Assembly (NCBI GenBank): GCA_022419385.1
Contig: JAJUBI010000006.1
Coordinates: 4,030,001 to 4,094,000 of the forward strand
Reading direction: 5' to 3'
DNA: 64,000 nucleotides
Source: Paraconiothyrium sp. Pb-2020
Taxonomy: Eukaryota > Ascomycota > Dothideomycetes > Pleosporales > Didymosphaeriaceae
Part shown: piece after piece, positions 1 to 8,545 of the stretch
Numbering within the stretch: the stretch's first letter is position 1
Layout of the letters: each line of letters begins with the position of its first letter
Made by a program: the position numbers and the translations under genes
Notes under the pieces: generated by a model
Seen by the model: only the letters and a program-made list of their open reading frames with translations
Told to the model about the DNA's origin: nothing
Databases searched by the model: none

Positions 1-240
1 GACCCGGACCTAGGGCTTGCGAAGAAAGGCGTTGTACCAGCTACCAACGACCCCTTCGCCGACCCTGCTGTTGCCGCCGCTGGTGGCAACAAGAGGATCG
101 TGCACGAGCGCGTGGGCAGCTGGGAGTTGAGGGCGAAGGAGAGGAGTGGGGAGGAGGAAAGTCCGAGGGGGAGCTTTGAGGCGATTGAGGCGGCGATGGG
201 GAGGCCGGTGAGGGCGGTGCAGCCGCTCGAGAGGATCTAG
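1..240 (+). CDS. C-terminal 79 residues of a protein, cut by the window edge
   Basis: Frame 1 is open from the first base to a TAG at 238-240 and gives 79 residues, starting D-P-D-L-G-L-A-K-K-G-V and ending P-L-E-R-I. The segment is rich in Ala, Arg, Glu and Gly, with no transmembrane segment or catalytic motif. Its codons favour G/C in the third position, as in the other genes here. The body of the gene lies upstream of the window, so I cannot name the product. It could also be a spurious open frame, but its GC3 bias and its end just before an ORF-poor spacer favour a real 3' end. Confidence 0.5.
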   Translation, partial: DPDLGLAKKGVVPATNDPFADPAVAAAGGNKRIVHERVGSWELRAKERSGEEESPRGSFEAIEAAMGRPVRAVQPLERI

Positions 241-756
241 ATGCTGGGGGAGTGGTAATTCGGAGGGAGGGAATCAAAGGGATGATAGAGATGAGGACGT
301 TCGTTTCTTACGATCTTGATACCCCGGCTTTGCGTCGCAAGTGCCATTTTTCTTTTTCCTTTTGATGCTTGGATATACACGCTCATTTTCAATGCAGGGG
401 CGGCAGGACGAGGTAGGAACGGTGGTTGAAGGTATTGGGTAATGTGGTCATGTTGGTTTATACATTTACAATGTCTGCCAGAATAAAACGCGCGCCGAAG
501 AGATCTTTCAATACTTTGGATTATGTGGTCATGTTGGTTCGTACTTTTACCTCCTTTTCCAGAAGAAAGCGCCCTGGGAGGCCGCTTAAGAGATATTTGA
601 ATGTCACACCGAGTTGCTCTTTCCTTCTCCATCCGCGCCTTCCTCCCTCACCACCACCCCGCCCTCCCCGCACACACGATAAGCCAATCCCTCTGCTGCC
701 CCTTTCAAGCCAATATATAACCAGTTTCTCATAATTCTTTCATCAGAACAACCACA
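241..756. other. Intergenic spacer
   Basis: No credible gene is seen. On the plus strand two similar segments, near 428-470 and 520-560, share TGTGGTCATGTTGGTT, which looks like an internal imperfect duplication about 90 bp apart. Pyrimidine-rich DNA follows, up to the tRNA. Confidence 0.5.
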
Positions 757-903
757 GGACGTGTGGCCCAGTGGTAAGGCGCTCACACCACACGATCCGC
801 CTCATGCTGAGGTTCCTTTTCCGCGAGAGAATTGCAGACTTGGACAGCGTCGACGGACGTTGGGGTGATGTGAGAGGCCTCGGTTCGAATCCGAGCATGT
901 CCG
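757..903 (+). tRNA. Intron-containing tRNA or tRNA-like gene, isotype unclear
   Basis: The A box TGGCCCAGTGG (764-774) and B box GGTTCGAATCC (882-892) are both canonical. The acceptor arms GGACGTG (757-763) and CATGTCC (896-902) pair over 7 bp with one G-T. The D stem is GCC/GGC (766-768, 778-780), the T stem CTCGG/CCGAG (879-883, 891-895), and a CTCAC/GTGAG anticodon stem (782-786, 870-874) forms once a 76-nt intron (about 793-868) is removed. A T5 Pol III terminator lies at 909-913. The oddity is that the spliced anticodon loop would be ACCACAT, with C rather than T at position 33. Read literally the anticodon is CAC (Val), but this is not safe. A tRNA-derived pseudogene or SINE head is the alternative. 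Confidence 0.6.
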
Positions 904-2086
904 ATCTCTTTTTCCCTTCTGATGATATTCGAGCATAAAGTGGTGTCGGTGGGCGGGTGTTCGTTCCTTCCTTTTTTCTGTGCTGCTTCCTCTGCATCCG
1001 TGCCAATGAACTTCAGTTGCCACTACTCAGATTTTTCACTCATGAGGCTCTTTGAAGCGAGAGTTTGACCAGCGGTGAAGCTGTTCCAGGAAACAATCCC
1101 AAGAGCTCTCGTATCAACAGGAGGGAATAAGCCAGTCTTTTCCAAGGTGACCTTCATCTTCTCTGCCGCTTGTCGGCCGCTTCCCTAAATGCTCAATGTG
1201 CCCAGGGGTCTTAGATGTCCTCGAAGGACTTATCTTCTTTAAAGCCTCAATACATCACCTTCACTAATAGTGGCAATCGAACCAAAGGCTTCCACAGAGG
1301 GTATCGCGCCCGTGATCTTTCGATTATCGGAAGATAAAGTTGTGTCATAGGCCTTTGAGAAATGCGATGACGCCGCCGCAGCGTACTCCTCAAGCTTCTG
1401 GCGCTTGGAGGATGTCAAAGGTGAGCAAGACCTATAACACACGTATTCGTGTGATTCATAGATAGCTGAATGAATACAGAGAACTCAAGAAGCAGTATGA
1501 TAAACGATCCTGTGTATACTCAACGTCACTAGTAGTAGCATAGACCAACATCTCCATAGCGGGCATTCCACCCATGATCACAGCCCGCCTACATCTCTGA
1601 TCTCGCACAGACTCGAGAGCTGTCGATGTATGAAGCCCAGTCCGTAACTACACTCGGTCCTTTGAGCCATGTGCCAAGCGGCTCCGCGGGACGGCCCTGC
1701 CCCGGGGCCATTCCATCAAACATGTAGCCAATCACCAATTTCTCCGTCTCAAGAGGCGCCAATCCTCCGCAACCCGCCTTCCGCGCATCGCCCAGCGCAA
1801 TCTTCAGGGCTTGTACGCACCCACCGTGGAGTTTCGACCGAGGATATGTCCCCATTCTTAATGATCACCTCGATGCATCTTGACCCCTCAATTTGCCTCT
1901 CCAGTTGCCAAGGGCAGTGCCAAGGGCATGGCACGGAATAAATTACAATATGAGGAGCAATATGAGATGCATCTGTAGGGTATAAGATGTCGCTCGAGAT
2001 ATCGGAAGGCTTCCAGCTTCCAGCCCAGCCTTCACCGTGCTATTGCCGCTTCAATTGCCAATTTCGGCGTGTAGCAGTTGATCACC
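904..2086. other. Intergenic spacer with an unassigned minus-strand open frame
   Basis: No recognised gene. Minus-strand open stretches at 1239-1442 and 1589-1855 have moderately protein-like composition (the second contains G-Y-M-F-D-G-M-A-P-G-Q-G) but match no family I know, lack a clear start and do not join into one frame. They may be a decayed gene. The last 100 bp form the 5' leader of the GH105 gene. Confidence 0.35.
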
Positions 2087-3232
2087 ATGCGCGTGTCAAG
2101 CATCCTCCTCGCCAGTGCCACGGCAGCTGCCGCTGCGCCTAATGCAACAAGCTTCTACTCAACATGGATGGCGGATTCATTCCTGTCCAAGAAGCACCCA
2201 ATCGACAACCACTATGTCTCCAACGTCATCAACGAAGGCATAAGGCAAGCAGCTCTTGCACATAATAATAAAACACTGCTCTCTTGGGCCTCGAATGCGA
2301 TCTCGTCCATTGTGGATACCAATGGTACTATCAAGAACTGGGACCCGTATTATTACTCTTTGGACGATCAACGTCTCGGTGTCAATCTCCTCTACTTTTG
2401 GGATGCCGAAGGCCGCAAGCAGATAAAGTACGAGACTGCAGCACACTCTCTGAAGGCTCAGCTCGACCGCTTTCCGCGAAATGCCGAAGGAGGCTTCTGG
2501 CACCGATCTCCCACGTATCCCAACCAGATGTGGCTCGATGGCATCTACATGGCCGACCAGTTCTACGCGCAGTATACTGCGTACTTCGAGCCGGACAATA
2601 CCACGGCATGGAACGACATCGTCTTGCAATTCGACTTGATCGAGAAGCACACCAGGAATAAGACTTCCGGCTTGCTGGCTCACGGATACGACTCAAGCAA
2701 GAAAGCAGTTTGGGCGGATCCCGTTACCGGATCGGCACCACACGTGTGGGATCGCGCTGTTGGCTGGTACTTCATGGTCCTTGTCGAGGTGCTACAAGTC
2801 TATCCCAAGGAACTGCCCGGATACAACCGCCTCCTGGGCTACTTCACGAGCCTTGCGGTGGGCCTGAAGAAGGCACAGGACGAGAGCGGCGGTTGGTGGC
2901 TCGTCATGGATGAGCCGTACCCCGGTGCGAAGGGCAACTACATTGAGTCCAGTGGTACGGCCATGTTCACGTATGGTTTCTTGAAGGGCGTTCGTACCGG
3001 ATTGTTGGACAAGCAATACAAGGACCCAGCGGTCAAGGCATACGATCTTATGCTGGAGAAGTTCATCAAGCATGAGAAGAATGGAACGCTGAGCTGGGAG
3101 GGAACCGTGTCGGTTGGAAGTCTGAGCTCGAATGGAAGCTATGAGTATTACATCGGTGTGCCGTTGCAGGAGAATGACGGCAAGGGTGCTGGTACGTTCA
3201 TGATGGCGGCGGCGGAGTACGAGCAATTGTAG
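2087..3232 (+). CDS. Secreted unsaturated rhamnogalacturonyl hydrolase-like protein (GH105)
   Basis: A single exon of 381 residues. The ATG at 2087, in the context ATCACCATG, gives a signal peptide (M-R-V-S-S-I-L-L-A followed by an Ala-rich stretch) ending near residue 18. The body has the (alpha/alpha)6 barrel signatures of the YteR/RhiN family: F-W-H-R-S-P-T-Y-P-N-Q-M-W-L-D-G-I-Y-M, a central H-V-W-D-R-A-V-G-W-Y, and E-S-S-G-T-A-M-F-T-Y near the C terminus. Known members remove the unsaturated galacturonyl residue that pectin lyases leave on rhamnogalacturonan or pectin oligomers, acting outside the cell. Its length is normal for the family and several N-glycosylation sequons are present. 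The gene is convergent with the GH76-like gene 290 bp downstream. Sugar specificity cannot be read from the sequence. Confidence 0.85.
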   Translation: MRVSSILLASATAAAAAPNATSFYSTWMADSFLSKKHPIDNHYVSNVINEGIRQAALAHNNKTLLSWASNAISSIVDTNGTIKNWDPYYYSLDDQRLGVNLLYFWDAEGRKQIKYETAAHSLKAQLDRFPRNAEGGFWHRSPTYPNQMWLDGIYMADQFYAQYTAYFEPDNTTAWNDIVLQFDLIEKHTRNKTSGLLAHGYDSSKKAVWADPVTGSAPHVWDRAVGWYFMVLVEVLQVYPKELPGYNRLLGYFTSLAVGLKKAQDESGGWWLVMDEPYPGAKGNYIESSGTAMFTYGFLKGVRTGLLDKQYKDPAVKAYDLMLEKFIKHEKNGTLSWEGTVSVGSLSSNGSYEYYIGVPLQENDGKGAGTFMMAAAEYEQL

Positions 3233-3522
3233 ATATATCGTATCAGTCGAATGTACATACCTTTTTTAATAATAGATTTGGCTGCATGTGTTATGCATGG
3301 CAATGTTGCTTCGAACGTCGAGCAAGTTCGCCCTGTGGAAGAAGGTGTAATCAGGGGTGCCCTTGTCGGTGCTGGAGCTATGTCTTCCGAGTGAGTGACT
3401 ATATAATCTGTGCTCCCAGAATCTTGCCGAGTGAACATACGAGTGTGCTGACACTTGATATACAATTAGGTGGATGTATATTTGGAACACCCCGATACAG
3501 TTTCCCCTTATTGTGACGTCTA

Positions 3523-4812
3523 CTACCTGCAGCCAACGCAATGAGCTCCAGCCATCACGTCCAAAATCGCCAGTTGGCTATGTCCCGTAGGCGCTTCAAA
3601 CGGGCCATCCCACCACGGGCCATACTGACCCCGCCCATTCGTATTCCTCTCTTGCAAAGCCTTGAACTGTGTCTCTACAAAGCGATCAATCTCCTGTCTG
3701 ATATCGCGAAATCGGCCGAAGTCATAATCTCGAATGAGCGTTTGCCGCAACTCGCAAAGCGCTCTGATTAACACACTCTTGAACGCGACGCTGTCATTGT
3801 TCTGCCATGGGTCATGTGAGCCTCTACCGTATGCTCCTTTTTCAGTGAGGATGCCTGTACGTGCGTCGACCCATTGTTCACGGCGCATCGACGCCTGTGC
3901 GAGGTCACATGCTCTCGAGACTTCAGGTTCGGCATAAGCCCGTTTTTGATAGCTCGGAATCGCCAAGTATGCTGTTGACAAGGCCACCATGGTGGAAATG
4001 GTGACAGCAGTGGTATAGGTGAACGTCCAGTCGTTACGTTTCCCTGACCGTAACATGACCCCATCAAGCACCACCTTGTCTCTCTCGCGATAGCATTCAC
4101 GGAGGATCCAGCCAAGACCTTCCTCCGCCGCAACGATGTACCGATGTGCAATTTTCAGCTGCTGAGAACCAGACGGAAGGGCAGTCCCAGAATAGAAAAG
4201 TACCGCGAGCCTCGCGGATAAAGCTGCAAACAATGCGGTCGTAATACTGTTTACCTGCTCTTCGTCACGCTTCCTGGTCCACATGACAGCACCGCCGTGA
4301 TCGGGCTTTTCCTTTCCAGGTAAGAGGAATCTAGCTGGCGGTAGCTGATATCGCGAGACGTGGTTCCATATAGCGCGCAGGTTCTCGTTGACCCATTGCC
4401 AACGGGGGGTGCCGACCACGAAAGGGTGGATTGCCAATAGGCAATGTGCCCACCAGAGTGTATCGTCGTTAAACTCATTGATGAAATTAGGATTTCTCGA
4501 TGCAATTTTGTCCATGGCTGGTAAGATCTTGTCGAAGAGTACTCGCTCGCCGGCATACGTTTCGTGAAGGACGATAGCGTGGTAGGCGTTGGCCGTCTGC
4601 CAATAACCTATCCCGCCCATTTCGCCATTCTCCTGTTGAGAATATAGAAAGACATCAATAGCGGTCTCTGTTATCTGATGTGGACCGTGTCGAGAGCGCG
4701 TTGGGAGCGGGCTTGGCTTGGTAGCTTGGGGGATTGGAGGAGGTACGTTGGAAATTGGCTGACTTGGGCAACTTGTTTCATGATCATCCTTACGGAGGGA
4801 CCCAAAACACAT
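3523..4812 (-). CDS. GH76-like (alpha-1,6-mannanase type) six-hairpin glycosidase
   Basis: An open frame of about 430 residues ending at TAG 3523-3525. The motif N-D-D-T-L-W-W-A-H matches the paired catalytic aspartates of GH76. The preceding G-Y-W-Q-T-A-N-A-Y-H and the C-terminal G-R-G-Q-Y-G-P-W-W-D-G-P-F also fit this fold. GH76 enzymes cut or transfer alpha-1,6-mannan; the Dfg5/Dcw1 branch cross-links GPI proteins into the fungal wall. The first in-frame ATG is at 4812, but the first 40 residues are Pro-rich and give no signal peptide. A 5' exon coding for secretion may therefore be missing: a GTAAG follows at 4794-4790 on the minus strand. No C-terminal GPI or transmembrane segment is seen, so a soluble catabolic enzyme is more likely than a Dfg5-type transferase. 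Confidence 0.72.
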   Translation of the reverse strand: MCFGSLRKDDHETSCPSQPISNVPPPIPQATKPSPLPTRSRHGPHQITETAIDVFLYSQQENGEMGGIGYWQTANAYHAIVLHETYAGERVLFDKILPAMDKIASRNPNFINEFNDDTLWWAHCLLAIHPFVVGTPRWQWVNENLRAIWNHVSRYQLPPARFLLPGKEKPDHGGAVMWTRKRDEEQVNSITTALFAALSARLAVLFYSGTALPSGSQQLKIAHRYIVAAEEGLGWILRECYRERDKVVLDGVMLRSGKRNDWTFTYTTAVTISTMVALSTAYLAIPSYQKRAYAEPEVSRACDLAQASMRREQWVDARTGILTEKGAYGRGSHDPWQNNDSVAFKSVLIRALCELRQTLIRDYDFGRFRDIRQEIDRFVETQFKALQERNTNGRGQYGPWWDGPFEAPTGHSQLAILDVMAGAHCVGCR

Positions 4813-5626
4813 GCTGGCACAAGGCGTTTTCGTCGCTCTCGCTAATCTGATCAAAAGAGATATTCAATGCTGATGAAAAGGCAGGAGTCAGATTAGTAGT
4901 CAGTAGGAAGATTCGTTTCAGTTTACTCAGTTCCCGCCGGAACCCCGCGGTTTCATGCCTTTGATGGTGTGAAGGTCCGAACGTATCTGGTGCATGGCAA
5001 CATCCCTCGAGTGATGCGCTTATGGGTGTGACATAATTCCTGGCACGCTAGACTCTGAGGTGTTCGATAGGTGTACAACATGTTGACGACGGAGAGGGTG
5101 GTGCCGCTACCGCGTCTGGGACTAGGGACATCCCTCTTCTCGCTTCCGCATGTTTGCAACCCTTAACATTCTACTACAACTCTCCATTTTCATCTGAATG
5201 ATGCTCCTCACGACAAGGCTGTGGAGTATTGATGTGGCAGAGTCAGCACATTCGACGCGCCCCATATACTATTTTTATAGCCAGGATCACGCGCCGGTCT
5301 CCCCGTCAACCGTGCCACAAAATGTGGGCTGGCAAACAAGACCGCCGCACGTCACGGCCACCTTTTGGCTGAAGCGCGGCTCAATGTGGTGAAACGGTCG
5401 GCCCTGCGTCATTCGACTTTTGCCCTTGCTTGCCTTGATCGTGCTTGCTCCTGCTTGACACCGGCTTACACTCGCTCTCACACTCACTTTCTAGCAAATA
5501 CAGGAAGCTCACTGTCAACGCACCAGCGCTGCCAACGAACCACAACACACCCGAACAAGGTGCGCTCCTTCAGCAGAGTTTCTAAGCTCCACAGGCTTTC
5601 TAACACTATAATAGACCTCTACCACA
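4813..5626. other. Divergent intergenic region
   Basis: Lies between two genes reading outward. TATA-like ATATACTATTTTTATA sits at 5264-5279 and TATAATAG at 5607-5614, upstream of the small surface protein. No further gene is seen. Confidence 0.4.
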
Positions 5627-6142
5627 ATGGCCAACGCCGTTTCGTCCGCCGTCTCCTCCGCCGCCTCCTCCGCCGCCAGCCCTTCCAGTACCGCCTGCAC
5701 CACAAACTTCAGCGAATTCCCCACCAAAGATGTCGCTTGCCTCGTCAGCGGCGGCACATCCGGCGTCAATTCTAGCTACTCCGACATCCTCAAGGGCTGC
5801 TGCAAAGACGCGCCTGTCGAGAAATTGGACAATGACTGCGCGCTGTGGTGCCTGGCCTCGGGCCAGAGCGTCGGGGATCTGCAGAAGTGCTGGCAGGATG
5901 GCGGCATAAACGGAGGCTCTATTCAATGCAACTCGAACAGCACTGCGACGGCGACGGGCAAGGTGAGCGGCACCAGCGGCAGTGGAGCCAAGGAGACGGG
6001 CAGCCAGACGAGTGGTGGTGCGTCGAGCGGAACGAACAGCCCCGGTGCGGCGCCGATGGTTATGCCGCAGGGAGTGAGCAAGGCAGGACTTGGGATGCTA
6101 GCCATGATCCTGGGATCGGCTGTGTTTGGAGCACTGTTGTAG
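5627..6142 (+). CDS. Small eight-cysteine, GPI-type surface protein
   Basis: A single exon of 171 residues; the ATG context is CCACAATGG. After a Ser/Ala-rich start, cysteines at 24, 38, 58, 59, 71, 75, 88 and 101 give the pattern C-C-CC-C-C-C-C, including N-D-C-A-L-W-C-L-A-S-G-Q-S. A Ser/Thr/Gly-rich linker (about 102-145) follows, and the protein ends in a hydrophobic tail (G-M-L-A-M-I-L-G-S-A-V-F-G-A-L-L) typical of GPI-anchor signals. I know similar small Cys-rich cell-wall proteins from many filamentous fungi, without assigned function. The cysteine order is not that of hydrophobins, and CFEM spacing does not fit. The weak point is that the N terminus lacks a convincing hydrophobic signal peptide, so a short 5' exon could be missing. 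An effector-like role is only a guess. Confidence 0.7.
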   Translation: MANAVSSAVSSAASSAASPSSTACTTNFSEFPTKDVACLVSGGTSGVNSSYSDILKGCCKDAPVEKLDNDCALWCLASGQSVGDLQKCWQDGGINGGSIQCNSNSTATATGKVSGTSGSGAKETGSQTSGGASSGTNSPGAAPMVMPQGVSKAGLGMLAMILGSAVFGALL

Positions 6143-6779
6143 GGTGAGGATGACGTTGCTGTGGGTATTGGAGTAATGGGCGAGTTTATGGGATACATCA
6201 CCATGCTCTTTTGGGCACATTCAAGCGTTATAGTATGTTCACGGAATTAGATAGCAGGAAAGTAGCATAATAGGTCTTCCACACCTCTACTATCTCTCAT
6301 TCCTACCATCGATTCGTACTTGGTTACACGCTAGCGTATTCGTTCTTCCAATGATGATGCTTAGCATTAGTCGTCCATAAAGTCTGGCTACACGATGGGG
6401 TTCACAGGTACGTTTGGTCCATGAGACTTGTCAAGGTGCTTTTTGTGTGAGCTTTCGCCCAAATCATATAAGGCCCTCGCATGTTGTCTTGTACATCAGC
6501 TTAATCATCGATGGATGTATCGTTTCTCCTGTCCAGTCACAAGCCACAAGCACATCAAGGACCTTGTCAGGTCTTTTGTGTGTCCATTGTCCCAGCGCAG
6601 ACACACACACACATACACACATGATCCATGGGGGTTGGTCTTTGTACCAAACGACGACGACATGGTTTCGTAATTCGGGATGTTCGAGTGCAAGAGGGTT
6701 TGTTACGCCATCCAGAATGCTGCCATGACACAGTTGATCTGGTGTTTCGATTGCAAGAACCGCGGCTTCCAGACGCCCC
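6143..6779. other. Intergenic spacer with an (AC)n tract
   Basis: No gene seen. An AC microsatellite with one T interruption lies at 6601-6620. This stretch separates the surface-protein gene from the module array that follows. Confidence 0.5.
6601..6620. repeat. AC dinucleotide microsatellite
   Basis: Ten AC-type units, one of them AT, read directly from the sequence. Confidence 0.9.
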
Positions 6780-8115
6780 TCATGTTCTCATTCTCTGGAG
6801 ATTTTGGTCTTTCTTGCTGACCACAGAGTATAGTTACCAAGGTCTTTGTCTTCGACTGACCTCCACAGTCGCCATGCAATGCGGTGTCATCGTTTTTAGT
6901 CTCGGAGCAGAGCACGAAGAGACGGCGCATGAAACTTTCACGATACTGTTTTAGAGTGCAAGTGCACGAGGGGATCGTGAAGAGAATAACTCTTGCCCGA
7001 GACGACCAGACTTTAAAGTCTCTTGGAGTTGTTTTGGTTTGCACTGGCCGGGAGGATGTCGTGCCAACGCAGCCTTCCACAAGGAACATAGCTGGGGGGT
7101 CTCGACATTTTGAGTCCTCCCGACTCTCTCCATACTTGTGCGTATCCGTCATTTGTCTGCGTTCAAAATCCAGGCCAGGGTAGCACCTCCGGGTATGATC
7201 TCGAGATCAATCGCTTTCTCATCCCTCCACAGCGTTCGCATGCTTGAAATGAAGACTGTTTGCGAGATGTCTGTATCCGCACGCAGAAACAAGCTCCATG
7301 TACGTTGGCACTCATCTTTTAGATTTCCAGCCACACACAGCGCAAACATCAATGCTCGGGTAGGGTATCTTTGCTTTCTCTTCATAAGGAAGAAGAACAG
7401 ATGCTTTTCGTCAACGTATGCACGCCGATTGTCCCGCTCATCCCCATTCCAAGATCAAGTACTGGTTTTTGTATGGGAGGGGGATTGCCCGAATAAAGGC
7501 GCACGACAGTAGGCAGAGTCATTTTCGAAAAGGTCATAACTTGCGAGATCGCAGCTCCGAGACATTATCCTTGAGAAGGTTTCCTTTTCGTCTCACGATG
7601 GTGCACAGCGGGTACCACTTCCAGCGACCGCAATATCCTGGAGTTCGAAGCTTTTAGAGTCCTCCAGGCGAGAAGATTGCCGGAATAATTCAGTCTTAAG
7701 GAATTTTGTGATGCCATGGATCTGTGTCGCGGAGACTTGGTAAGCTAGAAACTCCAACCCTGCCTCCGCGCATGGACATAATCTCTATTCGTTTCTTTGG
7801 TGCCCTACTCGGATATGGGGAATGTAGCGCAAAGCGTGGCTCGAGAGGCTCAAGTAATCTTTTAACGCCTTGCTTTTGCGAGCCACACCTTCTCCACTCC
7901 ATGTCTTCCCATGTTTCAATTTTTTGTTCCACAAAGAGACCAACACCGCATGTACGCTCTTGTGGGGTACTTTGGAATCGTCGTGGAGCGATATACGGTG
8001 TTGTTTTGATATGCCAAGAGCACCCTTCCTCCCGACATGTTCGAATTCTTCGTACCTTTTAATCTCCTATCTGGCTGTGCGTGAAGAACGATGGCTAAGG
8101 CGAAGCAGGAGCGGC

Positions 8116-8122
8116 TTATATA
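8116..8122 (-). promoter_or_regulatory. TATA box, minus strand, inside the module array
   Basis: Reads GGGTATATAAGCC on the minus strand. About 75 nt downstream comes ATTAAAAGG and then ATGTCGGGAGG at about 8037, the same leader-plus-ATG layout as below the 12931 TATA box. Confidence 0.4.
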
Positions 8123-8538
8123 CCCAGCGTCCGTCCGAAGAACCAGCAAAACAGAGCATGTGTGACCTTCGTTTCGATTTCAATCCCGCGCCAGACTCTC
8201 CATTTGGTGAAATCCTGTGTATTTGTGTTCATAGCGTCGTTCCATGGAGCGAGTGTTCGAGTGACCTGTCTTCAACTTTGGAAGCCACGGTCGCCTTCGC
8301 TCGCATAGTTATGTTCTTGATTATTCTCGTATCTTTCCAACAGAGCAACGACAGAGTTCAACTATATCTCTTGCTTCCCTCACAATCCACGCGCAGGACA
8401 TGCACGGTCGTAATCATTCTTTTGGTATACGCGAAGTGCCGAAGCGAATCGCACATACTGCGTGACTATGGCGGTTTTTGGTCTCCTGTTAATAAGAAGG
8501 TGTGTAAAGAAGACTCGAATCAGGCGTCTGCAGGAGGT

Positions 8539-8545
8539 TTATATA
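8539..8545 (-). promoter_or_regulatory. TATA box, minus strand, inside the module array
   Basis: Reads GGTATATAAACC on the minus strand. It is nearly symmetrical, so a plus-strand role cannot be excluded. Downstream on the minus strand comes GACCAAAAAC and an ATG. Confidence 0.35.

Noticed and set aside
1239..1855. Minus-strand protein gene between the tRNA and GH105
   Set aside because: The open frames cannot be joined by good splice sites and match no family I know; kept only as a possible remnant in the spacer note.
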